A stretch of 64,000 nucleotides of DNA from an uncultured Acidobacteriaceae bacterium (GCA_903828675.1 CAIKND010000036.1:62001-126000), one strand, 5' to 3'; numbered from the stretch's first letter, positions 27,301-37,301 are shown. Notes: generated from the letters alone by a model not told the origin. Numbers and translations are program-made.

Positions 27301-29334
27301 TTATGCATGGCTGAACTCATAAGTCCACTTACCGCTTGTTACTGGCTGCTTTGAGTTGAGAAGGATGCGATAGATTTGAGGACCCCAGCTCATGCGCAGG
27401 CCCATATCTTCAAGAGTGACCGTCTCTACCTTGGCCTCGATTGCCGCTCCGCTGTACTTGAGCAGGGAGTCTTTGCCTTCGTCGGAAGCCAGCTTCAGCT
27501 TGATGCTGCCGCCTGGATCAATGGTTGCAAGACGCGGAGTCATGATGCTGAGACTCACCGGCAAGGCGCGGTCAAGCACGAAGTTCTCTTCGACTGCTAT
27601 CTTGTCCGTTTTGCGGTCAAGCGTAACCTTGCGTACCCACGACTTGACACCGGCCTCTTTCGGATAGGCTTCCGCGATATTGAAAGAGTATGTGGCGCGG
27701 TCGTTGTCGCTGGAATACTTGCGATCGGTTGCCTGGAACTCGACGCCATTATGCTGCATAACGCCGCCGATGGCGGGCAGATTGTGGTAGGCCGATTGCA
27801 TGGTCCAGATGGAGTAGCGCTCGGTGGAGAAAGTCTTGGCCGTGTAAGCTTCAACGCCTACATCGATGGCGACCGGCTGGCCGTCCTGATAGATGATGTA
27901 GCTGCCGGTGTCGTTGTGGCTGTGGCTGCGACCGTTGTTTGCAGCGAGCACCGCAAAGTACATTCCGTCCGCCGAGTTTGCTTTCATGCGCGCTGTGACC
28001 AGACCCATGTTCGGATACCAGGAGTCGCGCACCATTACGTCCTCACCCTTGGCGCTGCGAAGCTCGGTGGCTTCAAGAAGCATGGGCAGGGCGCGCGACA
28101 TGCTGGGGAGATAAACTCCGCGCTGACGGCCTGTGTTGCTGCCTTTTGTTGCTCTGAGGTTCTCTTTGGCAGCGTAATAAGCGCCATACGATGCGAGTTG
28201 CTCGTCGTGGACCGCTTTGCCGTAACGGTAGAGCAGACTGCCCTCAGGACCTGCGTGCACGTGCGCGTCGCCGTAGTCGATGTAGGCATCCTCGGAGATG
28301 TGGGCGTTGATGATGTAGCGCGCCATGGCGTCAATGAAGGGGTTGGCAAGGATGTTGCTGGACTTGCCGGTAGCGGCATCGAGCATACTGGCAGCCTCGA
28401 AGTAGCACATCGGCGAAGCGCTGAAGTAGCCCGCACCCTCTTCCTCGCCGGCATCGGGCCAGTATTGATTGAGGTAGGCATCAAGGCTTTTGGCGATCCT
28501 CATCGTCTCCTGCACGCGGAGTTTGGGATCTTCTTCGAGGATTAGATTGGCAACCAGGAGGTTGGAGTTGATCCAAGGAGTCCAGTTGTTGAGGCGCGCG
28601 GTGCGGGTGTTGGCCTCGAAGCCCATCCACCAATAGTCGTTGCGTTCGCGGGCCGGCTTGAGAATGCGCCGTTCCGTTTCAATGGTGATGCGCTGGCGAA
28701 CGAGAGGCGAAACCTGGTCAAGCTGCGCGCCGACAAGGTATTTGGTCCAGGCCAGCAACTGACCGGTCTCTGCGCTGAAGAGTTCGACTATGGGATCGGT
28801 GATGTCGTACAGTCCGGGGCCGCCCTTTTGCATGTAGAGGTGAGCGGGCGCTCCCCAGAAGGTTTCCTCGCAGATGAGCCAGACGCCGTCGGCGATGTCG
28901 TCGACAAAGCGGCCCTTGCCCTCAAGGCATTCTGCCAGAACAAGCCGCTCCAACTGACTGTGACGGCCAAAGCTTTGAGCTTCATATCTGGACCGGTTGC
29001 CGTTGCGCTTGAACTCGAGGAAACTGGTGGCGAGAACCGCAGGCCATCCTGCCTTTTGATCGGCCTCAGCCTGTTGCACGATGGGCGTGCGGAGATCCTC
29101 TGGTACTGCAGTCCACGCGGCACGCTCGTCCCAGCGCGGGTAGGGATGGTACTTGTCGGCGGACATCAGGTTACTGGTGAGGAAGGATTCAGTGAAGATT
29201 GAGCTGAGGAGGTTCTGCGGAGATAGTGCTTCCGGGGTGCTGCTCGGGTCAATGGATAAGGCTCCCATGGAGCGAAGGAGTTTATGCTGCCCAGCCAAGG
29301 CCATGCTGCCTGCAAGAAAATGACGACGATTCAT
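27301..29334 (-). CDS. Heparinase II/III-family polysaccharide lyase-like protein
   Basis: About 677 residues from ATG 29334 (GAGAGG upstream). The N-terminus MNRRHFLAGSMALAG resembles a short Tat signal. A helical toroid-type domain (about 50-410) is followed by a beta-rich domain with NNGRSHSHNDTGSY near residue 460 and QSAYHNLPAIGG near 515. The conserved His and Tyr of these motifs match catalytic elements of heparinase II/III-like lyases. Such enzymes cleave uronate-containing glycans by beta-elimination. The family also includes proteins of unknown activity, so the substrate is open. It is clearly paralogous to the gene at 31208, sharing FWGAPAHLY, KPYPR and SHSHNDTGS motifs. It precedes the second sulfatase. 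Confidence 0.72.
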   Translation of the reverse strand: MNRRHFLAGSMALAGQHKLLRSMGALSIDPSSTPEALSPQNLLSSIFTESFLTSNLMSADKYHPYPRWDERAAWTAVPEDLRTPIVQQAEADQKAGWPAVLATSFLEFKRNGNRSRYEAQSFGRHSQLERLVLAECLEGKGRFVDDIADGVWLICEETFWGAPAHLYMQKGGPGLYDITDPIVELFSAETGQLLAWTKYLVGAQLDQVSPLVRQRITIETERRILKPARERNDYWWMGFEANTRTARLNNWTPWINSNLLVANLILEEDPKLRVQETMRIAKSLDAYLNQYWPDAGEEEGAGYFSASPMCYFEAASMLDAATGKSSNILANPFIDAMARYIINAHISEDAYIDYGDAHVHAGPEGSLLYRYGKAVHDEQLASYGAYYAAKENLRATKGSNTGRQRGVYLPSMSRALPMLLEATELRSAKGEDVMVRDSWYPNMGLVTARMKANSADGMYFAVLAANNGRSHSHNDTGSYIIYQDGQPVAIDVGVEAYTAKTFSTERYSIWTMQSAYHNLPAIGGVMQHNGVEFQATDRKYSSDNDRATYSFNIAEAYPKEAGVKSWVRKVTLDRKTDKIAVEENFVLDRALPVSLSIMTPRLATIDPGGSIKLKLASDEGKDSLLKYSGAAIEAKVETVTLEDMGLRMSWGPQIYRILLNSKQPVTSGKWTYEFSHA

Positions 29335-29597
29335 GGAGTGTTTCCTCTCATTTGAATTGGACACCGCTGCACTCTATCTGCGAGATGCCGAATGGCTCAT
29401 GGGCCCGGAGATGGAGTGGAGCGAATCGTCCAGTGTGCATTGAAATCCGCAGAAGCCTGTTGGCCGCAATCTTCATTGCAGCTTGACAGCCGCGAGCAAG
29501 TATACTCCGCGAGGCACCACGGCGGATCGCGGCAAATGCCCTGAATATTTGAGGGCGCTTCCAGACGGGTGGGGGATTCCGATAGAGTGGGGTAATC

Positions 29598-30983
29598 GTG
29601 ATTATCAATTTCCCCAGACGCGCGCACGATCACAACTGGGAGATGGACCCCATCACCCGTTCCCTGCTGGATACCGATTTTTACAAGTTGCTGATGCTGC
29701 AGTTTATCTGGAAGAATTTCGCTAACTTGCATACGTCGTTCACGCTGCTCAACCGCACAGTGTCGGTGCGGCTTGGGGAGATCGTCGGCGTACATGCGCT
29801 GCGCGAGCAATTGGAAGCCACCAAGAAATTGCGTTTTCACAAATCCGAGTTGATCTGGCTGGCGGGCAACACGTTCTATGGACGGCGCGGCATGTTTGAG
29901 CCTGCGTTTCTGGAATGGCTGGCGCGCGATTTCCGGCTTTCGGATTTTGAGTTATCAGTGGAAGACGGGCAAGTGGTACTGAGTTTCAGCGGGCTTTGGA
30001 CCGAGACGACGATGTGGGAGATTTACGTGCTCTCTATCATTGACGAGTTGAAGACGCGCGCGATGCTGAAGAAGCTGGGCGAGTTGGAACTGGACATCCT
30101 TTACGCACGCGCAAAGACCAAACTGTGGGAAAAGATGGAGCATTTGCGCGGCGTTCCGAAGTTGAGCGTGAGCGATTTTGGAACAAGGCGGCGGCACAGC
30201 TTTCTGTGGCACGAGTATGTAGTGAAGGCCATGAGCGACGTGCTTGGCGCGAGCTTCGCGGGCAGTTCGAATACTTATCTTGCGTATAAACACGATCTGG
30301 AAGCTATCGGCACCAATGCGCACGAGTTACCCATGGCACTTGCCGCCCTGGCGACGAACGACGATGAGTTAAGAAGCGCGCAATACCGCCTGCTCGAGCT
30401 ATGGCAGAAGAGTTATCAGGGCGAGCTCAAGATTCTGCTTCCTGACACATTTGGGACAACGCAGTTTTTGGAGAATGCGCCGGATTGGGTGGCGGACTGG
30501 ACGGGCCAGCGCGTCGACAGCAAGGACCCGTACGTGGCGGGCGACGAATACATCGCCTGGCTAGAGCGGCGAGGACACGATCCGCGCCTGAAGCTGCTCA
30601 TCGCCTCCGATGGAATGGATGTGGAACAGATTCTCGGGCTGCACGCTTACTTTGCAGGGACGATTCGGAATGGAGCTTCACCCGCGGATTTTCATGGCGC
30701 CAGCGATTTTCTGGATGAGACGAAATGGATTCCCAACCGGCGTATTCGATTCAGTGCGGGATGGGGGACATTTTTGACGAACGACTTCAGGGGCTGCAAT
30801 CCACAAGGCGATGAGGGTTTCGACCCGGTGAGCCTGGTGTGCAAACTGAGCGATGTGGAAGGCAGACCGGCGGTAAAACTCTCAGACAATTACTCCAAGG
30901 CTCTTGGCGATGCAGATGAAATCGAGCGTTATCGCCGAGTGTTTGGGACGGCAGGAGTTGCGGACGCACCGGTGCTGACGTAA
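29598..30983 (+). CDS. pncB: Nicotinate phosphoribosyltransferase
   Basis: A 461-residue cytoplasmic enzyme. LLDTDFYKLLMLQFIW (about 23-38) is the family's N-terminal signature. VSDFGTRRRHSF (about 192-203) and GTNAHELPMAL (about 236-246) hold the substrate-binding and phosphorylatable-His regions. It converts nicotinate and PRPP to nicotinate mononucleotide with ATP stimulation, in NAD salvage. The GTG at 29598 has GTGGGG five bases upstream; the alternative ATG at 29643 has a poorly placed ribosome site. Its position between two paralogous lyase-like genes is unusual for a cofactor gene and may only reflect insertion of polysaccharide genes around it. Confidence 0.93.
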   Translation: MIINFPRRAHDHNWEMDPITRSLLDTDFYKLLMLQFIWKNFANLHTSFTLLNRTVSVRLGEIVGVHALREQLEATKKLRFHKSELIWLAGNTFYGRRGMFEPAFLEWLARDFRLSDFELSVEDGQVVLSFSGLWTETTMWEIYVLSIIDELKTRAMLKKLGELELDILYARAKTKLWEKMEHLRGVPKLSVSDFGTRRRHSFLWHEYVVKAMSDVLGASFAGSSNTYLAYKHDLEAIGTNAHELPMALAALATNDDELRSAQYRLLELWQKSYQGELKILLPDTFGTTQFLENAPDWVADWTGQRVDSKDPYVAGDEYIAWLERRGHDPRLKLLIASDGMDVEQILGLHAYFAGTIRNGASPADFHGASDFLDETKWIPNRRIRFSAGWGTFLTNDFRGCNPQGDEGFDPVSLVCKLSDVEGRPAVKLSDNYSKALGDADEIERYRRVFGTAGVADAPVLT

Positions 30984-30997
30984 CGTACGCGCGGGCA

Positions 30998-31014
30998 GAG
31001 CAGCGAGGCTGCTC
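30998..31014 (+). terminator. Short hairpin after pncB
   Basis: GAGCAGC and GCTGCTC pair perfectly around a 3-base loop, 15 bases past the stop codon. The following sequence AGTATTGC has no U-tract, so terminator activity is uncertain. Confidence 0.35.
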
Positions 31015-31207
31015 AGTATTGCAGCGCTATGATGGTGGATGGTCCGCAAGAACACGCTACTCTAGTATGATTTTCCCGTATCTCGCCCGCGTGAAATGCG
31101 GAGAGATGTCGCATCCGCACGATTGCACCGAATTCTTATCCCAGGTTTGCTGGTATGACGGGCCCGGGACCGTATTTATACGTTCAACCACTACCTGAGG
31201 GAATCCA

Positions 31208-33259
31208 TTGAAAGAACTTTATCAAAACATCGCTCCGCTTACGCGCCGGAGCTTTCTTGCGGGGTCCACACTCCTGCTGGGCGCGAGCGCATTAGAAGGC
31301 CTTGATGTTCATATGCTGCCGGTGAAAAACACGGCATTTCCGCGGGGCAAGGCCCGCAACCTGCTGGCTAAGCAGTGCAGCCCGGAGGCTCTGAAGGCCA
31401 GCCTGCTGCCGATTGAGAAGTACAAGCCTTATCCGAGGATAGGGGACGCGGGATGGGCAAACCTGGCCCCCGAGCGGCGCGCCGCCATGGTCGCCGAAGG
31501 GGAGCGAAATCTCAACCATACCTACGAAGCGCTTTCAGCAACGCTGATTCTGAGTTATGTTCGCGTCGGCAATCGCTCCAACTACGAGCGTGGCCGCACT
31601 GCGAACCTAGCTGCCTTGCAGGCTCTGACATACGCCGAATGCGTCGAAGACAAGGGGCGCTTTCTCGACGACATTGTGAATGGACTCTGGTGCATCTGCG
31701 AGCAGAGTTTCTGGGGTGTGCCGGCGCACTTGTATATTCAAAAGGCTGGACTGGGGCTGCCCGATCCAAAAGATCCGATCGTGGATCTGTTTGCGGCGCA
31801 GACGGCAGCGGAGCTTGCCACGGTGGTCTATTTGCTGGGCGACCGGCTGGACAAGATCTCTCCGTTTATCACCGAGCGGGTGTACCTGGAAGCGGAGCGG
31901 CGGATCTTGAAGCCACTGCTGGTGCAGAACTTTATGTGGATGGGCCTGCCGAACTCGAAGCGCCGCGACGACCTGCCGTGGGATGCAACGCCAGCGGGCG
32001 AGGTGCAGCCGGTAAACAATTGGGATGCGTGGATCTGCTGGAGTTGGCTGACCACGGCCCTGCTGCTGGACCGCGATGCCGCTAGACGGACAGCCGCTGT
32101 TCAGAAGTCGATGATTTGCCTGGATAACTTCATCAACACCTATCCCGACGATGGCGGCTGCGAAGAGGGTTGCTCGTACTGGAATCGCGCGCCTGGCTCG
32201 ATGCTGGACGCGCTGGATCTGTTGGGCTCGGCCACCAACAACCGTGTGAACATCTGGCACGAGCCGCTGCTGCGGAGGATGGGCGAATTCATTGTGGAGA
32301 CGCGCATCGCCACGAATCTCTTCCTGAATTCCGGCGACGCGCATTCCAAGCAGGAACTGGATCGCGATTTGCTGTTCCGCTATGGCAAGCACGTGAACAG
32401 TTCGATGATGCTTGCGCTGGCCACTGGAGATATGCCGAAGAAATATACGCCACGCACGTTGCCGGCCGTCTTCGGCGAGGCGGCACTGCGCGCAGAGCCT
32501 GCCGGCACATCGCCGCTGCTGAAGGATGTGTGGCTGCCGGAAACGGCGCTGATGGCCGCACGCATCGAGACGAATAGGGCGAAGGGCCCGTACCTCGCCT
32601 GCATCGCATCCGATAACGGCAAGAGCCACAGCCACAACGATACCGGGAGCTTCTGGATCTATCTCGACGGCGAACCGGTCATCATCGACCTGGGCGCGGA
32701 GGCTTATCAGAAACAGAGCTTCGACGAACACCGGTATGAATTGCCTTCAACTCAGTCGACTTACCACAATTTGCCTACGATCGGAACCGTTCAGCAGGGT
32801 GTGGGTTCGGCCTTTCGCGCGACAGACCTGCACTATGTGGCGGATAGCACGATGGCCTCGATGGAGATGAACCTCGCGGAAGCGTATCCGGCAGAAGCGG
32901 GCCTGCGCGAGTGGAAGCGGAGTGTGGGGCTTGACCGGACTAAAGGCCAGATATCGATCAAGGACAGGTTTGCGCTGAGATCGAAAGCGTCCGATATCAC
33001 ATGGTCACTAATGACTTGCCGCGAAGTGAAGGTCGAGGATGGCAAGCTGCGGTTTGCGCCGCGGGCGGAGGATCACTCGGGAGAAGTAACGCTCGATTAC
33101 GATTCGACGATGTTGACGGCTGAGGTGGAGACCATGAAGCTGACCAACTCAGGGCTTGTGGGCACCTGGGGACCGGTTGTCTACAGGGTGCTTCTGAAAA
33201 CGAGGCGGCCGATGACAGACGGCGAGAGCAGGTTGATGTTTCGACCGGTAACCGCGTAA
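31208..33259 (+). CDS. Heparinase II/III-family polysaccharide lyase-like protein, paralog
   Basis: A 683-residue protein starting at TTG 31208 with GAGGG upstream. PLTRRSFLAGSTLLLGA (about 11-27) is a twin-arginine signal. The helical domain contains RVGNRSNYERG and FWGVPAHLYIQKA; the C-terminal beta domain contains DNGKSHSHNDTGSF and QSTYHNLPTIG. Motif order, length and many identical blocks match the gene at 27301, so these are duplicated but diverged lyases that may act on related linkages. They share a Tat route with both sulfatases, suggesting periplasmic processing of an imported sulfated uronate polymer (inference). A strong terminator follows. Family membership is better supported than lyase activity. 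Confidence 0.72.
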   Translation: MKELYQNIAPLTRRSFLAGSTLLLGASALEGLDVHMLPVKNTAFPRGKARNLLAKQCSPEALKASLLPIEKYKPYPRIGDAGWANLAPERRAAMVAEGERNLNHTYEALSATLILSYVRVGNRSNYERGRTANLAALQALTYAECVEDKGRFLDDIVNGLWCICEQSFWGVPAHLYIQKAGLGLPDPKDPIVDLFAAQTAAELATVVYLLGDRLDKISPFITERVYLEAERRILKPLLVQNFMWMGLPNSKRRDDLPWDATPAGEVQPVNNWDAWICWSWLTTALLLDRDAARRTAAVQKSMICLDNFINTYPDDGGCEEGCSYWNRAPGSMLDALDLLGSATNNRVNIWHEPLLRRMGEFIVETRIATNLFLNSGDAHSKQELDRDLLFRYGKHVNSSMMLALATGDMPKKYTPRTLPAVFGEAALRAEPAGTSPLLKDVWLPETALMAARIETNRAKGPYLACIASDNGKSHSHNDTGSFWIYLDGEPVIIDLGAEAYQKQSFDEHRYELPSTQSTYHNLPTIGTVQQGVGSAFRATDLHYVADSTMASMEMNLAEAYPAEAGLREWKRSVGLDRTKGQISIKDRFALRSKASDITWSLMTCREVKVEDGKLRFAPRAEDHSGEVTLDYDSTMLTAEVETMKLTNSGLVGTWGPVVYRVLLKTRRPMTDGESRLMFRPVTA

Positions 33260-33291
33260 CAAGAAATAGCCTGACTTGCTTTGCTACATGA

Positions 33292-33340
33292 ATCTGGCCG
33301 CGCCTGGAGATTTCTCCATAAGCGCGGCCGGATTTGTTTT
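33292..33340 (+). terminator. Rho-independent terminator after the second heparinase-like gene
   Basis: A 12-bp stem ATCTGGCCGCGC/GCGCGGCCGGAT (one G-T pair) encloses a smaller GGAGA/TCTCC hairpin and is followed by TTTGTTTT on the plus strand. Confidence 0.8.
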
Positions 33341-33366
33341 AGCAAGGTACTCTCGAAGTTGTTCTA

Positions 33367-36105
33367 TCAGCGACCGAACGGCGCGAATCCGAAGGTGATC
33401 GAGACGGAGAAACTGCGCCCCGACATGATGCCCGTAGAGTCGGCTCCTGCATTCGAAAAGCCCGTAGTTGCTGCGAACTGATCTGTATAGGTTGTGCCGT
33501 TGGTCCCCAAAAAGCTAGCCGGGGACGCCTTTGTCGCCAGGGTCAGACTCTGCAGGTTGTGCGCATCCAGAAGGTTGTTTGCGCTGAGGCGGATCTTGGT
33601 CTGGTCGAAGATGGAGCGGTTACGGATGGTGTAGTTGACGAAGGTGTTGACGGTGCTGAAGGGAGCGATAACGGCCTGGTTGTGATAGGCCTTGTTGTCC
33701 ACATGCTGCTCGCCAACGCGCTTATTGAAGAAGCCCAGATCGAGGCCTCGTTTTGCATAAGTGAGGCCTTGAAACTCTGTGTCGGTAGGCGTTTGAGAAA
33801 CCCACAAGCCGCCCGGAGTCTTTTGGTAGTACGGCGCGGCAGCAGTGCCAGCATTCAGCGAACCGGAATAGACCGCATTGGACGCGCTTCCATTCAGATA
33901 GAGATTGAATCCGTGAGATGCGTAGGTAGTCTCAAACTCCACGCCCTGGGTGATGGAACTGGGTTGAAGATAGAACACCGTTTCGCTTGTCGTGTTGTCG
34001 ATTGTGGATGAGTAGCTGTTCTGAAAGCGAATTCGATAGGCATCCGCATCGAGAGTTATGTTCTGCCCTTTATAAACAGAGCCAATCTGATACGTAGTGG
34101 ATTTCTGCTGTTTGGGCGGCGTCAATAGACCGGGAGTGGGGACCGATGCCGAAGGAGTGTGGTTGTAGTCGTAGACATTGCTTGGCGGCACGATGCTGCC
34201 GGTTGCCACCTGTCCGTAGACCGACCAGTTAGGTTGGATGCGATAGTTCGCGTCCAGCGAGGGCAGCCACGCAATGAAGCGGCCGGTGTCGCTGACGGTG
34301 CCCGGACAGCCGGTGGTCTGGCCAAGCGGGCACAGATTCCCTACCGTCTTGCCGTCATCGGAGTGATGGAGGATATCAAAGGTGTAGGCGGCGAATTTGG
34401 TACCTGCAGTGATGTTGAACTGCGGCGCCACATGGAACTCATATTCGACATAGGGCTGATAGGATTTGGTCCAGAATTGCTCTGCAAAATTCGGCAATGC
34501 CTGATCGGCCCAGTTGCTCAACGGGTCGCTGGGATACTGATGGCGATCGGTCCGAGCCCATTCATACCAAAGACCGGTGCGCAAAATGCCAAGCTTCGAA
34601 GTCTGTGTGACGACCAGTGTCTCACCATACTTGCGATAGCTGTTGTACTTATCGACGCCACAAGGAAGGATGCCTGAAACCTGGACGTTACATGGTGCGA
34701 TTTTTACGCCGTTGTAAGTGGTGGAACCATTGATGGTGGAAGCCTCAGTAATGGGCGTCGCGTTGCTGAAGAGTTCGGCATTGTCGTAGTTGTAGGTATA
34801 CGGCTTTACTTCGAGGTACCAGCCCTTGCCAAGCTCGGACTTGAGACTTACATACTCGAAGTCGGTGGGCACATGGTAGGTGTTGTATTGATAGTCCAGC
34901 CAGTTAATGGGATCAGAGTTGTTGGTCAACAGGAACTTGATGCCTGCGCCAGCAAACGGCGCGGTCGCCCCGGAGCATGTGTAAGTGTTGGCTGCGTCAG
35001 CCGCAGAAGGACCATATGCCTGGCAGCGGGTCTGGTTGAGGCCGGGCGCGTTTGAGTTGAGTTGAACGACGCCACTAAAACCGGTCAGTACGGTATTGGG
35101 TGAGAACTGGTACTGGTAGAGAAGCGAGCCAGCATTACGTGAGTTGAAGTTGAAGGTCTGGTAGCCGTCCGAACTCATGTGGTGGCCGTCAATGAACAAA
35201 TTCGATTTCTTGGCACCGCCAAACAAACCAAAGCTGCCGGAGTTGAACGCACCGTCATAGAGCTTGGTGTTCCATGTGCCGTAGGATACTGCGCCGCGAA
35301 CATCGAACTCACTGGTCAGCGGTTTCGACAACAAATGGATGGAACCGCCGAACGGGGTGGGGCCAACGGTTGAAGCAGAACCAGGGCTGCGGTCGAAGTC
35401 CACACCTCCAACCCACTGCGACGGGAAGAACGCCCAGGAGTGGTGCGTCGGCGAGTTGGTATCGTAAAACGGGATGCCGTCAAAGTCGATGTCGTAATCG
35501 CCATCCGGGAAGCCACGGAAGTAGGTTTTACTCTGGCCGAGCCCAACGCCGTCGGCGCTGAGACTGAATGCGCCAGGAACGATCTGAACGATCTCCCCGT
35601 AGTCGGCAACGGGCGAGGTGAAGTTCTCAATGTAGTTGTTTGAAATGAGCGATTGCGGGGAACGCTCTTCAATAAAGCCGCCGCTAAGCGCCACTTGCGC
35701 CGCGATGGAGTCGACACCTGCGTTGACCGTAACCTGGGTAGTAACAGCGCTGACGGTCAGGGTTAGCTGCACATATTGGATTTGCGCGGCAGCGAGCGCT
35801 ATACCGCTCCGAATGCTCGTTCCGAAGCCGCTTGCGTTTGCATCTACGGTATAAGAGCCGGCAGCAAGCGCATCAGCCGAGTAATGCCCGTTGGCGTCGG
35901 TGTTGAGGATCTTCGATGCACCAGTGGCTTCGTTCCTAATCGTGACAGTTGCATTCACGACGCCTTTTCCCTGAACATCGAGGATCGTCCCGGTAAGAAC
36001 AGAATTCGGCGTCTGCGCGTGGAGCGCGACAGCGACGAACAGGATGAGAGTCGAAAGAATCAAGGCGAAATGACTCTTGCGCACGCTTTTGAGAGTGTGG
36101 GTCAA
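33367..36105 (-). CDS. TonB-dependent receptor with N-terminal carboxypeptidase-regulatory domain
   Basis: A 912-residue receptor starting at TTG 36105 with GGAGG six bases upstream. A signal peptide (core 11-28, ending ALHAQ) precedes a carboxypeptidase-regulatory fold (LTGTILDVQGKGVVNATV). A plug follows, with TYFRGFPDGDYDIDFDGIPF near 195-214 and PFGGSIHLLSKPL near 250. It is shorter than the two Oar-type receptors, and its plug (FRGF..D...DG.PF) is closer to siderophore- or vitamin-type receptors. The barrel ends FGFAPFGR without the terminal Phe usually seen. The ligand is unknown; the neighbourhood suggests a glycan, but iron or other chelates cannot be excluded. It is divergent from the nuclease-like gene at 36198. 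Confidence 0.8.
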   Translation of the reverse strand: MTHTLKSVRKSHFALILSTLILFVAVALHAQTPNSVLTGTILDVQGKGVVNATVTIRNEATGASKILNTDANGHYSADALAAGSYTVDANASGFGTSIRSGIALAAAQIQYVQLTLTVSAVTTQVTVNAGVDSIAAQVALSGGFIEERSPQSLISNNYIENFTSPVADYGEIVQIVPGAFSLSADGVGLGQSKTYFRGFPDGDYDIDFDGIPFYDTNSPTHHSWAFFPSQWVGGVDFDRSPGSASTVGPTPFGGSIHLLSKPLTSEFDVRGAVSYGTWNTKLYDGAFNSGSFGLFGGAKKSNLFIDGHHMSSDGYQTFNFNSRNAGSLLYQYQFSPNTVLTGFSGVVQLNSNAPGLNQTRCQAYGPSAADAANTYTCSGATAPFAGAGIKFLLTNNSDPINWLDYQYNTYHVPTDFEYVSLKSELGKGWYLEVKPYTYNYDNAELFSNATPITEASTINGSTTYNGVKIAPCNVQVSGILPCGVDKYNSYRKYGETLVVTQTSKLGILRTGLWYEWARTDRHQYPSDPLSNWADQALPNFAEQFWTKSYQPYVEYEFHVAPQFNITAGTKFAAYTFDILHHSDDGKTVGNLCPLGQTTGCPGTVSDTGRFIAWLPSLDANYRIQPNWSVYGQVATGSIVPPSNVYDYNHTPSASVPTPGLLTPPKQQKSTTYQIGSVYKGQNITLDADAYRIRFQNSYSSTIDNTTSETVFYLQPSSITQGVEFETTYASHGFNLYLNGSASNAVYSGSLNAGTAAAPYYQKTPGGLWVSQTPTDTEFQGLTYAKRGLDLGFFNKRVGEQHVDNKAYHNQAVIAPFSTVNTFVNYTIRNRSIFDQTKIRLSANNLLDAHNLQSLTLATKASPASFLGTNGTTYTDQFAATTGFSNAGADSTGIMSGRSFSVSITFGFAPFGR

Positions 36106-36197
36106 ATGGATCCTCCAAATTGTGAATAGAACAGGGTGTCTTGATCGGTTTGGTTGTTAGAGTCACCTGATACTTCCGCTGAGAATAGCAATCGAAC

Positions 36198-37301
36198 GTG
36201 AAAGACAGATTGCAGGAATGTTTCAGCAACGTGACATACTGTGAAAACGCGATGAATGGAATCCAGAATGCGAGTTGGTATGCAAGCCGGTTGAGGCAAG
36301 AGTTGGGCGTGCTCAATCAGCGATATGCGCAGGGACGGGCGCATGTGGAGAGTTACGGAAACCCGTCGGTGATTGTGTATGCGCCCGAATACTGCACAAG
36401 TGGAGATCTAACCGACGGGAATGCGTTGGTGGAAGAGCGGCACGGGAATTTTTTCGATGCTGCCTATGCTTCGATCATGGCGCGCCCGGAGTGGATGCGA
36501 CGCTTCAACAAGGTTCATACACAGGGTTCGCGGTCACTGCCTAGAGCAGAGCGGCGTTGGCGTGAGTTGGACTCTTCCATGAGTTCGGACGCGCTGCTGA
36601 TGAATGTGTTTTGCGCGCCGGGCGTAGCGGAGTCGTCGGCGGTGCGGAATGCGCTGGGAGTCGATGGCGAGTCTGCTCCGGTGTTTGGCTGGAAGGCGCG
36701 GGTGCCATTATCGAGCGGGAGATTCGATCGGACCGAGGTTGATATGCGATGGGGATCCCTCCTGGTGGAAGCCAAGCTGACCGAAGGGGATTTCCAGTCG
36801 CGCGAGACGGCGATTGTGGAGGGCTACCGGGACTTCGATGCGGTCTTTGACCGGGAGATGCTGCCGAAGATTCAGATGCCTCCGAAGAGGCGGAAAGAAC
36901 GGAGCGAGTTTCCCGAAATCTATTCGCAGGAGTTTGAAAGCCTGATCGATACAACTGCAGAACGGACTCTGGATGCGGGCTTGGGCTTCGATGGGAACGA
37001 ATCAGGCGAAGCCGCTTATGCGCACTATCAATTGATACGCAATGTGCTGGCGGCTCATGCTGGCGGGTGCAGCTTTTGTGTTGTGCACGACGAGCGCAGG
37101 CCGGACTTGCGGGAAGAGTGGTTCCGGGTGATGGCCGCGGTGAAGAGCGCAGATTTGCGGGTTCGCATGAAGGTTCTTACCTGGCAGGAGTTATGCGCGT
37201 TTGTGCCGGACGAGTTACAGGATTTTCTGGACTTGAAGTATGGGATTGTGGCTCCGGGAAAGGCTGCATCGCCGGTGGGGGAAGTTACGGACCTCGAATA
37301 A
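36198..37301 (+). CDS. PD-(D/E)XK nuclease-like protein
   Basis: A 367-residue soluble protein starting at GTG 36198 (an ATG at 36252 is an alternative). FDRTEVDMRWGSLLVEAKLTE (about 176-196) has the order of a PD-(D/E)XK active site: Asp 182, then Glu 191-Ala-Lys 193 at the end of a hydrophobic strand, preceded by an acidic Glu 180. Similar proteins are annotated in databases as putative restriction endonucleases of the PGN_0703 group (from memory). No methyltransferase or specificity subunit adjoins it; the only methyltransferase-like gene here is 26 kb away. It could be an orphan defence nuclease or a DNA-repair enzyme. Surrounding genes are for polysaccharide use, so it may be a recent insertion. 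Biological role is unproven. Confidence 0.55.
   Translation: MKDRLQECFSNVTYCENAMNGIQNASWYASRLRQELGVLNQRYAQGRAHVESYGNPSVIVYAPEYCTSGDLTDGNALVEERHGNFFDAAYASIMARPEWMRRFNKVHTQGSRSLPRAERRWRELDSSMSSDALLMNVFCAPGVAESSAVRNALGVDGESAPVFGWKARVPLSSGRFDRTEVDMRWGSLLVEAKLTEGDFQSRETAIVEGYRDFDAVFDREMLPKIQMPPKRRKERSEFPEIYSQEFESLIDTTAERTLDAGLGFDGNESGEAAYAHYQLIRNVLAAHAGGCSFCVVHDERRPDLREEWFRVMAAVKSADLRVRMKVLTWQELCAFVPDELQDFLDLKYGIVAPGKAASPVGEVTDLE

Noticed and set aside
29477-29500. TTGACA and TATACT as a promoter before pncB
   Set aside because: The spacer is only 12 bases, too short for a sigma-70 promoter.
31607-32731. A 374-codon minus-strand frame opposite the second heparinase-like gene
   Set aside because: Antisense shadow without domain or ribosome site.
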